Shown one piece after another: positions 12,762 through 23,550 of a stretch of 64,000 nucleotides of DNA. Position numbers and translations under genes: made by a program. The notes beneath the pieces were generated by a model. The model was not told where the DNA came from. It made no database searches and saw nothing but the letters and a program-made list of their open reading frames with translations. Each line of letters starts with the position of its first letter. Position 1 is the stretch's first letter. This DNA is from Prosopocoilus inquinatus (taxonomy: Eukaryota > Arthropoda > Insecta > Coleoptera > Lucanidae), in the NCBI GenBank assembly GCA_036172665.1, contig CM069872.1, forward strand, positions 49,338,101 through 49,402,100. Direction: 5' to 3'.

Positions 12762-13359
12762 TGTCTCGATATGATGCAAAGCGACGGTCGCAAGTCGAAG
12801 CATTGTCCCACCTAACGAATTAAGCCTGTATAAAGTGGGCGTTGCATGGGAAACCATCGCGACCTCTTCCCCTCTTGTTCTCTGGAACATCCGATTCAAT
12901 TGATGCACAGGTGATGTGATTCCTATGGAAACACAGTCGGGAACATTTACAACAATCTGCGGTCGGTTAAGCAATTGATGGCGTAACTCGTCCGAAAGCA
13001 AGATTTATTTGCTCCCCAGGTCACGATCGGTAGCAACAAAATAAAGAGCAGGACTCATGCACTTCGAATACTTGAAGACTAAATTCGAAAATCTAGAAAA
13101 AGAAGCATTCAAAGTAAAGGAAAACTGTACATAGACCAAAGAAATGCTTATGCTGATGAGTCATCTAATAAGAACAGACTACAATGTATTTTAAAAAAAA
13201 GAAAGAAATTGAAAGGTCAAGGTAGACTAGAAATTCCTAATTTCTTCTAAGCTCCGACTTCTTAAGAGACAAAGAGAATTCCTACCCCCTTTTCAAGCTG
13301 CGAGTACAGCTATACTTATATACACTGGGTGAACATTTTCACTCCGGAACGTAGGAGTT
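12762..13359. other. No gene recognised
   Basis: The minus-strand frame at 12750-13001 (83 codons) shows no motif I know and has no visible splice context, so I do not call it. Confidence 0.5.
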
Positions 13360-13442
13360 TAATATGACTACCCTTGACAATGATTTTTTTAATGTTTTTC
13401 ATATGATTTTAATTAAAAATGTCATCAAGGGTAGTTATGCTA
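13360..13442. repeat. Short inverted repeat (MITE-like)
   Basis: TATGACTACCCTTGACAATGA (first 20 bases at 13363-13382) is mirrored by GTCATCAAGGGTAGTTATGC at 13421-13440, separated by an A+T-rich loop. Both outer flanks carry TTTCACTC-like sequence. The transposon class is not determinable. Confidence 0.6.
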
Positions 13443-13517
13443 AAAAATTTCACTCAGATCCAGTACTGGTCTACGCAAAATGTAAATCGATGATCTACTC
13501 TTTCTTAAATAAAACTT

Positions 13518-14822
13518 CAATCGTTCGGATTAAATGATAACTTAATGCACAAACATGTCAAGTTGTAACCAACTGTCACGTAGTAGCGCCACCACTCGTT
13601 GGTACGTCAAACTTCGATTTCATCGACTGTTGCCTTGCTGACCTTCGAGAAGGGCACGCTGTAGTTTTTTCTAAATAACTTAAATCGTTCGGAACAAAAG
13701 TTAACGTAATGCATAAACATTTCAAGCTGTAACCAACCGTCACGTAGTAAAGCCACCACTCGTTGGTGCGTCAAACTTCGATTTCATCGACTGTTGCCTT
13801 GCTGACCTTCGAGAAGGGCACGCTGTATTTTTTTTAAATGAAACGTACTTAAATCGTTCGAAACAAAAGTTAAATTAATGTACAAATATGTGAAGCTGTA
13901 ACCAACCGTCACGTAGTAGCGCCACCACTCGTTGGTACGTCAAACTTCGATTTCATCGACTTTTGTTTGCTGACCTTCGAGAAGGGCACGCTGTACTTTT
14001 TTTTAAATAACTTAAATCGTTCGGAACAAAAATTAACTTAATGCATAAACATTTCAAGCTGTAACCAACCGTCACGTAGTAAAGCCACCACTCGTTGGTG
14101 CGTCAAACTTCGATTTCATCGACTGTTGCCTTGCTGACCTTCGAGAAGGGCACGCTGTATTTTTTTTAAATGAAACGTACTTAAATCGTTCGAAACAAAA
14201 GTTAAATTAATGTACAAACATGTCAAGCTGTAACCAGCCGTCACGTAGTAGCGCCACCACTCGTTGGTACGTCAAACTTCGATTTCATCGACTTTTGTTT
14301 GCTGACCTTCGAGAAGGGCACGCTGTACATTTTTTTAAATAACTTAAATCGTTCGGAACAAAAATTAACTTAATGCATAAACATTTCAAGCTGTAACCAA
14401 CCGTCACGTAGTAAAGCCACCACTCGTTGGTGCGTCAAACTTCGATTTCATCGACTGTTGCCTTGCTGACCTTCGAGAAAGGCACGCTGTTTTTTTTTTA
14501 AATGAAACGTAACTTAAATCGTTCGAAACAAAAGTTAAATTAATGTACAAACATGTCAAGCTGTAACCAATTGTCACGTAGTAGCGCCACCACTCGTTGG
14601 TACGTCAAACTTCGATTTCATCGACTTTTGTTTGCTGACCTTCGAGAAGGGCATGCTGTACTTTTTTTTAAATAACTTAAATCGTTCGGAACAAAAATTA
14701 ACTTAATGCATAAACATTTCAAGCTGTAACCACCCGTCACGTAGTTGCGCCACCACTCACTGCTACGTCAAACTTCGATTTCGTCGATTGTTGCCTTGGT
14801 GACCTTCGAGAAGGGCACGTGG
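13518..14822 (+). repeat. Satellite with a two-monomer higher-order period (163 + 169 bp)
   Basis: Monomers begin at AAATCGTTCG: 13682, 13851, 14014, 14183, 14346, 14516 and 14679, with a diverged first unit at about 13518. The steps are 169, 163, 169, 163, 170 and 163. Odd monomers carry GTAGCGCC and TGGTACGTC with GTACAAACATGTC; even monomers carry GTAAAGCC and TGGTGCGTC with GCATAAACATTTC and the longer AAATGAAACGTA linker. The last monomer is diverged and ends at the array edge. So the unit of expansion was a ~332-bp dimer. Confidence 0.95.
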
Positions 14823-15816
14823 TTGCTGTGCGATGACCTTATTATGGATTTCGGTTGCGTACGTAATTCGCAATGCCCTCGGTAGGCGTAGATTCGCATC
14901 AGAAAGCAAGTAAACGTTAAACGGGAAGAGAACAGGGCAGAGAAGCGAATTCCTCTGTTGAAACAAAGAATTCGAATATAAATATGGGTCGCTCTAACGG
15001 CATCCTAATTACATTTCTATTTGAAGTAGAAACGGGTCATCCGTTCGACAAAATCTGCTTAGCTGCAGCAAATCAGAAGTCGTACAAGTCTCAAAGAAAG
15101 CCAGTATTTAATTAGAATTCGGCATCAAAGTTATCAAAATTAACGTAACGTAACAAGAAACGTGTTTTTCCGGATGATGTGACCCAACTTGTGACGACTG
15201 GAGGCGAAAAATCGTCTCCAGGGACAGTATCTGTTAACCCTCCTCCCCGTCCACATCATTCAGTATTTTTTTTTGTTGAAGGCGCGCACGATATATTAAA
15301 AATATCCTAACAATCCGTCGCCCACGCGTGTGACGTCACCCCCGCCCCCTGGACAATAAACGCGAGGCGCGTCGTTAATTTCCAAGATAGAATTGTGCTT
15401 TTAACCGTATTCCTGTCGGCGTAAATAAATTCACACGTGGGGCGTGATAACACTTGGCATTTGGCGCGCCGGCCCCGTTTAAATCATCACATTCCAACAG
15501 CGCCCTGCATTTTTCCGATACGCCCGCCCTATGGTTCAAAGGGGTGTGTGATAACAGCAAGTGACAGAAATACCTGATACAACCCGGTCCTATGCAGATA
15601 ATCGGAAATAAACTGCTTGTTTTTTTTTGCTTTTTTTTTTTTTTCATGTATGTACACAAGACTTTATGTGTTTGTGGGTTTTGTGGATGGAAAATGCAAT
15701 TGGAATGACGCGAGGTGTATGGGGCTCTTAATGAGTTTGAATGAATTAAAGAAAAAAATGGGCCTGTTATACGTATGTGGGATTACCCCGGCGTGTTTAC
15801 AAAGTATCGACGTCGC
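14823..15816. other. No gene recognised; unique flank between two satellites
   Basis: It includes short T runs at 15618-15643 and a GC-richer patch at 15310-15550. Small frames cross the T runs and are not convincing. Confidence 0.5.
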
Positions 15817-17062
15817 ACGCTCATTTGTTACTTCGCATCCTGGCCGGACTGTGACAAGCCGAGCGTCGCGCCGCTTCGCGTCGGGACGCCCGCTCTAACA
15901 AAAAAAAAAGGCGAGCGCCATGTGTGCCGTTCGCTTCGTCCGGAATTTCAGCGTTTTTATCGCCGGCCCCGTTTTACCGGCGACGATTTATTAAACGGTA
16001 TTTATCACTGCAGCCGACAGAACGTTGTTGCGATTGTTGTATCACGTAATTACTAAATCAATCGCGAACGAGGAACAAAGAAATCCTCTTGTTGTTTCGA
16101 CATGGCGGGCCGCTCATGCGGTCGGTCACCGAACAAACTACAACTCCGAATTCAGCTCAATCGCAATTATTCTAATGATTATCACTACGACAAAAAAAAT
16201 CGAAACGAAAAGGAATGTTGTTGCGCTTGTTGAATCACGCAATTAACAAGTTACCAAATCAGTCGCGAACAAGGAACAAAGAAATCTTCGGAACAAAGAA
16301 ATCTTCTTCTTATTTCGAGATAACGACCCACTCACGCGGTTGGTCACCAAACAAACTACAATTTGGAATTCAAGTCAATCGCAATTATGCAAATAATTAC
16401 CACTCGACAAAAAAAAATCGAATCAAAAAGGAACGTGGTTGCGATTGTTGTGTCACGCAATTACTAAATTACCAAATCAATCGCGGACAAAGAACAAAGA
16501 AATCTTCTTGTTTCGACATAATGACTCACTCACGCGGTTGGTCACCGACCAAACTACAACTCCGAATTCAACTCAATCGCAATTATTCGAATAATTACCA
16601 CTCGACAAAAAAATTGAATCGAAAAGGAACGTTGTTGCGATTGTTGTATCACGCAATTACCAAATCACCAAATCAATCGCGAACAAGGAACAAAGAAATG
16701 TTCGGAACAAAGAAATCTTTTTCTTGTTTCGACATAACGACCCACTCACACGGTTGGTCACCGAACAAACTATAACTCCGAATTCAACACAATCGCAATT
16801 ATTTAATTAATTACTATATAACGTTGTTGCGATTGCTGTATCAAGTAATTACTAACTCAATTGCGAACACGGAACAAATAAATCTTCTTCTTTTGTTTCG
16901 ACATAACCGCCCCTCGTGCGGTCGGTCACCGAACAAACTACAACTCCGCATTCAACTCAATTGCCATTCAAATAATAATTATCATTCTGTAAAAAAAAAT
17001 TCGAATCAGAAAAGAATTCACTCCATTTTGCTTTGCAACCGCAGGATGATATTAAAGTAGGT
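15817..17062 (+). repeat. 1246-bp tandemly duplicated block, copy 1
   Basis: This block repeats immediately downstream at 17063. The first ~205 bp (15817-16022) are GC-rich and non-repetitive (CGCATCCTGGCCGGACTGTG and following). The rest is five ~200-bp subunits. Differences seen against copy 2 are at 16187, 16879, 16988 and 17057, plus one A in a run, giving about 99.6% identity. The 186-codon frame at 16215-16775 is produced by the subunits. Confidence 0.95.
16023..17010 (+). repeat. Inner array of five ~200-bp subunits (copy 1)
   Basis: Subunits start at CGTTGTTGCG or a variant at 16023, 16216, 16434, 16630 and 16822 (steps 193, 218, 196, 192). Each carries ATCGCGAACAAGGAACAAAG, a TTTCGACATAACG block, GGTCACCGAACAAACTACAA and a TCGACAAAAAAA tail. 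The 218-bp subunit has an extra internal copy of TTCGGAACAAAGAAATC. Confidence 0.9.
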
Positions 17063-18307
17063 ACGCTCATTTGTTACTTCGCATCCTGGCCGGACTGTGA
17101 CAAGCCGAGCGTCGCGCCGCTTCGCGTCGGGACGCCCGCTCTAACAAAAAAAAAAGGCGAGCGCCATGTGTGCCGTTCGCTTCGTCCGGAATTTCAGCGT
17201 TTTTATCGCCGGCCCCGTTTTACCGGCGACGATTTATTAAACGGTATTTATCACTGCAGCCGACAGAACGTTGTTGCGATTGTTGTATCACGTAATTACT
17301 AAATCAATCGCGAACGAGGAACAAAGAAATCCTCTTGTTGTTTCGACATGGCGGGCCGCTCATGCGGTCGGTCACCGAACAAACTACAACTCCGAATTCA
17401 GCTCAATCGCAATTATTCTAATGATTATCACTTCGACAAAAAAAATCGAAACGAAAAGGAATGTTGTTGCGCTTGTTGAATCACGCAATTAACAAGTTAC
17501 CAAATCAGTCGCGAACAAGGAACAAAGAAATCTTCGGAACAAAGAAATCTTCTTCTTATTTCGAGATAACGACCCACTCACGCGGTTGGTCACCAAACAA
17601 ACTACAATTTGGAATTCAAGTCAATCGCAATTATGCAAATAATTACCACTCGACAAAAAAAAATCGAATCAAAAAGGAACGTGGTTGCGATTGTTGTGTC
17701 ACGCAATTACTAAATTACCAAATCAATCGCGGACAAAGAACAAAGAAATCTTCTTGTTTCGACATAATGACTCACTCACGCGGTTGGTCACCGACCAAAC
17801 TACAACTCCGAATTCAACTCAATCGCAATTATTCGAATAATTACCACTCGACAAAAAAATTGAATCGAAAAGGAACGTTGTTGCGATTGTTGTATCACGC
17901 AATTACCAAATCACCAAATCAATCGCGAACAAGGAACAAAGAAATGTTCGGAACAAAGAAATCTTTTTCTTGTTTCGACATAACGACCCACTCACACGGT
18001 TGGTCACCGAACAAACTATAACTCCGAATTCAACACAATCGCAATTATTTAATTAATTACTATATAACGTTGTTGCGATTGCTGTATCAAGTAATTACTA
18101 ACTCAATTGCGAACACGGAACAAAGAAATCTTCTTCTTTTGTTTCGACATAACCGCCCCTCGTGCGGTCGGTCACCGAACAAACTACAACTCCGCATTCA
18201 ACTCAATTGCCATTCAAATAATAATTATCATTCGGTAAAAAAAATTCGAATCAGAAAAGAATTCACTCCATTTTGCTTTGCAACCGCAGGATGATATTAA
18301 ACTAGGT
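17063..18307 (+). repeat. 1246-bp tandemly duplicated block, copy 2
   Basis: Same order as copy 1: GC-rich 205-bp head, then five subunits (about 17269-18255). It is one base shorter in an A run. It ends at AGGATGATATTAAACTAGGT and then leaves the repeat. The near-identity means a recent duplication, active homogenisation, or an assembly artefact. Confidence 0.95.
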
Positions 18308-19298
18308 ATTCTACGCAAATCTCCGAGCGAGAGCAATTCATTTTGATCTTATTCTTAATAAAGAAAGGAAGAAAAAAGAAAAGAAACGATAAACGTAAGC
18401 AGCGGGAGAACGGGAAAAAAAATAATTTTAATTTGCCCTGTCATCCGCACAAAGCGACCGACTCGCCTGGAAAGTTTCCGAACGTACTGCTGCTCGTCGG
18501 AAAGAACGTATAATAATATTCATAGCTTATGTCTTCCAACAACAATAAAACAGAAGAGAAGAAGCGCGAGTCGACCGCGACGCAGGAAATTGCGAACGGT
18601 AGAAGGGAAAATTAAAAATGATTAAGTCCGTCGTTATCTCGGAACGTCTTTCCGCCTTTAACGGCGAGGGGCGGGGGGGGGGGGACGTCTGGAAATTAGC
18701 GCGATGAATTCGTTGCATGTTCATGTACAACGATGGAATTAGAGAGTTTCCGTTCACGTTTCACAGACAGAGCTTTAAAGAAATCATTTCAACAGAATGC
18801 CCAAGTTATAATTTTTCATTTATCATTACAGTCATTGTTGTACATACTTCAGGCGGAGATAATGAATGCACACTATTCATCGGTCCTTGTGTTACGTAGA
18901 CAACGAATGCACACCGTTGATTGTTGCTTGTATTGCGCCCAAGTATATTCATTTTATTGGTGTTACCAAAAAAAGAAAAGAAAAAGAAACCACCGAAAAG
19001 TAAGTACAATTGCTTGAAAGTAGATAGCTTTGTTTTCTATTTCTCTGCACTTTAGTTAGCTTAGTAGCAAGTAGCTAATAATAGAATCTTTCAATAAACA
19101 GATAACGTAATAACACACAAAAAATACCCAACCCATCCAAACTACGTACTTTTCGGCACTTTTCTGCTTTTATTCTCGTCGACTCTTTTAGTTAATTGAG
19201 AAAGTTAAAAATAAATGAAATTTACTTTGAGAAAGCCTAATTTAATATATGAAATTTTTTAATCGGGGGAACCCCCCCCCCAAACTCTTCCTCCAAAT
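18308..19298. other. No gene recognised; includes G12 and C10 runs
   Basis: Holds a 12-base G run at 18673-18684 and a 10-base C run at 19272-19281. The rest is A+T-rich unique sequence. Confidence 0.55.
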
Positions 19299-19331
19299 GA
19301 GTTTTCCACGTACCCTGCACGTGGAAAACTC
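19299..19331. repeat. Perfect 13-bp hairpin with 7-base loop
   Basis: GAGTTTTCCACGT (19299-19311) pairs perfectly with ACGTGGAAAACTC (19319-19331). It could be a small cruciform or an RNA hairpin. It is too short to be a typical microRNA precursor and no transcript is implied. Confidence 0.85.
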
Positions 19332-19628
19332 ACACAAACAATACAAATTTTCGGCCTAAACGTTAACTTCTAATGTACACCCGGTATATAAGGGTGTTTC
19401 AGGATCCTGAAAGGCTTACTTTTCGTGTAAGAAGCAAATGTTACACAAATGTGGTTGGGAACTGCTGACATCTGATGTATTATATGCATGTATTGAACGT
19501 AGAAGCAAAGAAAATTAAAAAAAAAATTAGATAAATAAGTTTTGCCGGGCTTACGCTGATATCGAGAGTTGCAGAAACAATAGCAATGGTCACGCAATAA
19601 TGTTCAAAACTGTCTTTCCCGCTACGTT

Positions 19629-20176
19629 CAGTATTTATAATTAGAGAACGGGAAGACGTTCAGGAGACAGATGGAAGGGAGCCGTAGGAGTTGAGGATCA
19701 CGCGCTTTCGCTTCTGCCTTGATTTGTATGCTCAGTCTTCAATTCATCGTAGCAGGAAGCGCAACTAACATTTGGCTTGACTATTCGCTTAATACTTCTT
19801 TCTCTTTAGTTTATATTTTATAATAGCGGCATTGTTTTCATTTAGAATAACAGTTTAATTTTATTTTGTATTAATATGGGATTAGTTTTATTTTATTCGG
19901 GCGTTGTAACGTTATTTAGCATACTGTATTAATACAAAATAAAATGTTAAACTGTTATGCTAAATAAAGCCAATGCTGATGTAATCAGAAATAAACTCAA
20001 GAAAGAAATATTAAGTCAGCCCTATACCTTGCTAAATGTTAATAACGCTTCCTGCTACGATCAATTGAAGACTGAGCATTCGAATCACGTCGAAACGCGA
20101 AAGCGCGTGATCTCCAACTCCTACGGCTCCCCTCCACGCGTCTCCTGTACGTCTTTCCGTTCCCTACTTATAATAC
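19629..20176. mobile_element. Foldback element with ~245-bp arms
   Basis: The left arm (about 19629-19875) reads into GAGCCGTAGGAGTTGAGGAT, CACGCGCTTTCGC, CGTAGCAGGAAGCG and AACAGTTTAATTTTATTTTG. The right arm (about 19927-20176) gives these in reverse complement and reverse order, with scattered mismatches. The loop is about 50 bp. No coding frame explains it. If transcribed it would form a long double-stranded RNA. Outside the right end is an 11-base C run. Confidence 0.9.
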
Positions 20177-20517
20177 GTCAGCAGTCCCCCCCCCCCAACC
20201 GTTTTCGCACTTTGGCAACATTTGCCAATGGCATGAAAAGAGTTGCTAGGGTCTTTTTTTTACTTTCCTTTAATTCCTCTATCACGCCTACAACTTAGCG
20301 AATGGGGTGGGAGGGGAGGGGGTAAAGTACCCTGTGTAAATTGGACCTCCTTCAATTTTAGGCAAAATTATCGCTTTGTATGTGCTTTTCATGTTAAATT
20401 AGTTTAACTTAGAACTTATCTTGGACCACCGCATAAGTTCCACTTTAAACTGCCGTTGAGTTGCAAAATATTAAGAGAAGTCTTGTTTCTAGGGGTCATT
20501 TAAAAACGTAATCCGCA

Positions 20518-20915
20518 GATTTGCAGAGGAATGACCGGAAAGGGCACAGCAGCAGAAAGGATGACGCCGAGAGAAAGAGAAAAGAAAATCATCTCAAATC
20601 TTCCCCTTTTAGGGAGAGAAGGAAGAAGGAGCGATGGAGAGAAAGCAAACCCCACCGGCTTGTTCCAATGACCACCACAGTTGATGAAGAGAGAAGATAA
20701 GGAGCAGCAGAAGCAGTACCCAAGAGAACCACAACTCAGCGATGAGGACCAGAAAATGTCCGAAGATGAACTCTCACTGATTTGCAGATGAAGGACGACA
20801 GAGCATCAGCAGAAAGGATGACGTCGAGGAAAAAAAAATGACATCTTCCCCTTTTTACGAAGAGAAAGAAGAAAAAGCGAGGCAGTGAAAACAAACCCCG
20901 GTCTTGGTTTAAATC
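20518..20915 (+). repeat. Diverged 261-bp tandem duplication
   Basis: GATTTGCAGA starts both units (20518 and 20779). Each continues to CAGCAGAAAGGATGACGCCG or a variant, CATCTTCCCCTTTT and a CAAACCCC block. The second unit is shortened by deletions. Confidence 0.75.
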
Positions 20916-21210
20916 CAAGAAGTGAAAAGGAATTGAGATAATCAGTCCTCACTAAAGAAATAAAGAAAAAAGGCTTTCGATTTGGCCATGATGTTATCTA
21001 TCCATCCATTTCTGATTTCTTTCTTTTTTTTATAATAAGAATTTTATCGGGCGTCAAAAACCCGAAAAAGGAATAGCCTCTACGAGAAAGTAGAAAGCCA
21101 GCCAATCTTTCTCTTATGCACAGAAAAACTGTTAATTGTTAGAGGAAAGAGAAAAAAGAAATCATCACTTTCCTAGAAGAGTTTTGATGTGTTCCTTTAG
21201 ACCGCCAAAG

Positions 21211-21385
21211 AAAATAAGAAGAACGAGAAGAAGAAGCAGAAGAGGAAGAAGAAGAAGAGGTCGAAGAAGTAGAAAAGGAAGAAGAAGCAGAGGAGGAAGT
21301 AGAAGAAGAGGTAGAGGAAGCAGAGGATGAAGAAGAGGAAGAGGAAGAAGAAGCAGAGGAGGAAGAAGAAGAAGAAGAAGAAGAG
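21211..21385 (+). repeat. Purine-rich GAA/GAG tract
   Basis: About 175 bp of nearly pure A and G in imperfect GAA, GAG and GGA triplets, with rare C or T. The long phenylalanine/leucine frame on the opposite strand (21197-21544) is an artefact of this tract. Such tracts can form triplex (H-DNA). Confidence 0.9.
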
Positions 21386-21589
21386 AACCCCTGAATCCGA
21401 AACCCTATCTATCCGACTGCCAGTAAGACCATAAAAGTCAGCTTGTTTCTGAAGCCCGGCATTCGTCACAATCTCCACAAATATTTTTGAAAACATAAAT
21501 TTAATTGTCATTACAATGTGCATTACGGTTGGTACCAAATACATAAATAAATCCTGAAATGATGTCTTTCTTTTCTTTAGCGTAAGATC

Positions 21590-22660
21590 ACGAAGTGAAT
21601 AACCCGTAAAACAACTGAAGCTTCGGCTACTGCTTAAGAGAGGGCAAAAGGTAAGATTAGAATCAATGTTGGTAAAACTGATGTTGAATCAGCAAGTTGC
21701 CGCGTTCCCATTCAAATCTATACTTTAAACTTCCCCCCTCCCCCCTCACAGAACTAACTCGTGACGTCACACGAAGCTTCTATTATCCACAGTGAAGTAA
21801 ATAGAGTCGGTTTTAATCTGTCTCCTAAAGTTCAATTTAATTCACTAAAAAAAAGAAAGATTCAGTGATCCTATTGATCATTGAATGTAAAAAATCTGAT
21901 TAAAGTGCTCAATGGAATTTCTCAAGTGACGTAACGTAACGAGTTATGTACTCAAATCTTCCCCTCCGGATCAAGACAACCTTCTCATATTCAATCCAGC
22001 TCTACCAATCTTAATCAGGATGTCGTGAAACATTAAAGAAAAGCTTCGGCTACTGCTCAACAGAGGGCACCAGGTGAGATCACATACTCCCTGCTTGACG
22101 ACAAATCGAATCGCAAATTACTCTTGGGTAGGCAAATTTAATACACGTGTGACGTCATACCTCTCATAACAACTTGCAACCGTACAGGGTATATAAGTAA
22201 GGAAAGCTCCAGGGATGGTGGGTGGGGGCTAAAGTTTCCACGCGCTTTTACAAAGACAGTTTGCATAAAGTTTTGAAAGACATTCTTTATAATATAATTG
22301 ATAGGGGAAGGGAAGTTCCCCGGGAAAATAAAATCCTTTGGTTTTATATGTTTAAAATTCTGAAATGTTTTAAAAACCTCGTCTCAGTTTACACCACTTA
22401 GCAACTTTACAGAAATCTGTATTTACAGAAATCTGTAATACTGCTGAAACTTGGGCTAGTGCTCAACAGAGGGCGCTGCGCACGGAGCAAATGCAGTGCG
22501 CCCCCCGGTAAGAGAAAGTTCTTGGGTTTTGCGTTTAAAATATTTTAAAAACCTTGTCTGTGATTACACCGCGCGCGACTTAGCAACTTTACAGAAATCT
22601 GTAACGCTGCTGAAGCTTCTACCAGTGCTCAATAGAGGGTGCTGCGCGCGCTAAGCAAAC
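21590..22660 (+). repeat. Four copies of a repeat with CTCF-like core AGAGGGCGC
   Basis: GAAGCTTCGGCTACTGCTC or a variant, then AACAGAGGGCGCT or a variant, occurs at about 21617-21647, 22041-22074, 22443-22478 and 22610-22644. The last two lie in ~168-bp tandem units that also share AACTTTACAGAAATCTGTAA. The best copy (22464-22477, CAACAGAGGGCGCT) fits most positions of the CTCF consensus. Binding is inferred from the motif only. Confidence 0.7.
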
Positions 22661-23034
22661 TTAGTACGAAGTAAAATCGATAAATTTTTGCAATTTTTTT
22701 CGTGTTTGTATGTTTGAAAAAGTGTCTCGACGAAAGCAAAACTCCGGGTCAGTAATTTTGTGGTCCTGAAAAGAACCGTCTTTTTTTTGTAATTAGTGTA
22801 GAAGCTCGTTGGATCATCGTTGGATCAATTCGTTGGGTCCGTTTCGAGTCCAAATTATGTGTAGCACTCACTTTTTGGCCTGCGGAGCTGAAGGATGGAT
22901 AACGGCTGGAAAAGAAAAGAAAAAGTAAATTAATTTTGCATTTATTACTTGGAACAGCAGGATCTTTCTAAATTTTCTTCCTTTTGTTAAGAAAAAATCA
23001 TTTCTCTTAGTACCTTTAAATTTTTCAAAGAATA
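22661..23034. other. No gene recognised
   Basis: A+T-rich unique sequence leading into the Penelope-like fragment. Confidence 0.5.
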
Positions 23035-23215
23035 GCGACATCCTACGATCGCTTTTTCACCTAATCCTTGGTCAAGTCATTTTGGTTTACAGAGGAACTC
23101 TCGAGTTACGCTTTTCTGCTGATGAAGCCCCGAATAGGGCTGAAACATCTGTACAGAGGCTGCTGGTGGGATCCACTGCAATCAAGAACGATTTGCAACA
23201 ACATCTTTTCAAATT
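23035..23215 (+). mobile_element. Penelope-like (or retrozyme-like) terminal fragment, copy A
   Basis: It begins CGACATCCTACGATCGCTTT, carries a hammerhead motif at 23112-23160, and continues to GGATCCACTGCAATCAAG and CGATTTGCAACAA. Copies with the same order of landmarks occur at 30075-30235 (plus) and 55495-55600 (ribozyme half, minus). Hammerheads of this shape are known from the pLTRs of Penelope-like retroelements and from small retrozymes they mobilise. No reverse transcriptase frame is present. Confidence 0.7.
23112..23160 (+). ncRNA. Hammerhead ribozyme motif (type I), apparently intact
   Basis: Stem I: TTTCTG (23113-23118) pairs with CAGAGG (23154-23159), using two G-T pairs. Core CTGATGA is at 23119-23125. 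Stem II AGCCC/GGGCT (23126-23130 and 23137-23141) closes a CGAATA loop. Core GAAA is at 23142-23145. Stem III ACA/TGT has a 2-base loop. The cleavage triplet GTA puts the scissile bond between 23153 and 23154. All core positions required for self-cleavage are present. Activity is inferred. Confidence 0.75.
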
Positions 23216-23220
23216 TTAGA

Positions 23221-23292
23221 CTAGAACCAACAGGAGCATGCGTACAACGAATTTTTTTTTGTAATGCTCATGCTTCCGGCGGTTCTAGGTCT
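23221..23292. repeat. Small inverted repeat, also present at 23640-23731
   Basis: CTAGAACCAACAGGAGCATG at the left is mirrored by CATGCTTCCGGCGGTTCTAG at the right around a T-rich loop. A diverged second copy at 23640-23731 (CTAGAACCATCC and CATGCTTCTGACG) lies on the other side of the MITE cluster, so the two copies bracket it. Confidence 0.65.
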
Positions 23293-23296
23293 GTTA

Positions 23297-23495
23297 GGCC
23301 CAGTTTTACAATGACGGTTTAACTTTGAGCCGAAGCTTAAATTCATCAGAATTGTTGAAATAATCGTTGCTAAGGTCAAGTTTTACAAATAGGGCTCAAC
23401 TTAAGGCTTAAACCCTTAGCAACTATTATTTCAACAATTGTTGTGAAGGATTTCAGCTTCGGCTCAAAGTTAAACCGTCATCGTAAAACTGGGCC
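23297..23495. mobile_element. Harbinger-like MITE, subfamily B
   Basis: Termini GGCCCAGTTTTACAATGACG and the inverse TCGTAAAACTGGGCC are flanked by TTA (23294-23296) and TAA (23496-23498). Arms continue through GTTTAACTTTGAGCCGAAGC and TTGTTGAAATAAT on both sides. Its loop contains a segment (23371-23421) whose inverted copy lies outside the element at 23499-23550, so the structure is interlaced. Confidence 0.75.
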
Positions 23496-23550
23496 TAAGG
23501 GTTTAAGCCTCAGCTCAAAGTTGAGCCCCATTTGTAAAACTGGACCTTAG
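23371..23550. mobile_element. Interlaced second inverted repeat of the same family
   Basis: TAAGGTCAAGTTTTACAAAT, GGGCTCAACTT and GCTTAAACCCTTAG at 23371-23421 reappear inverted at 23499-23550 (GGGTTTAAGCC, AAGTTGAGCCCC, TTGTAAAACTGGACCTTA). One arm is in the loop of the element at 23297 and the other is beyond its right end, giving the order A-B-A'-B'. Confidence 0.65.

Noticed and set aside
16215..18021. Two identical 186-codon frames
   Set aside because: They are read from the ~200-bp tandem subunits and are identical only because the 1246-bp block is duplicated.
21197..21544. Poly-Phe/Leu membrane-like minus-strand frame
   Set aside because: Product of the GAA/GAG purine tract on the other strand.
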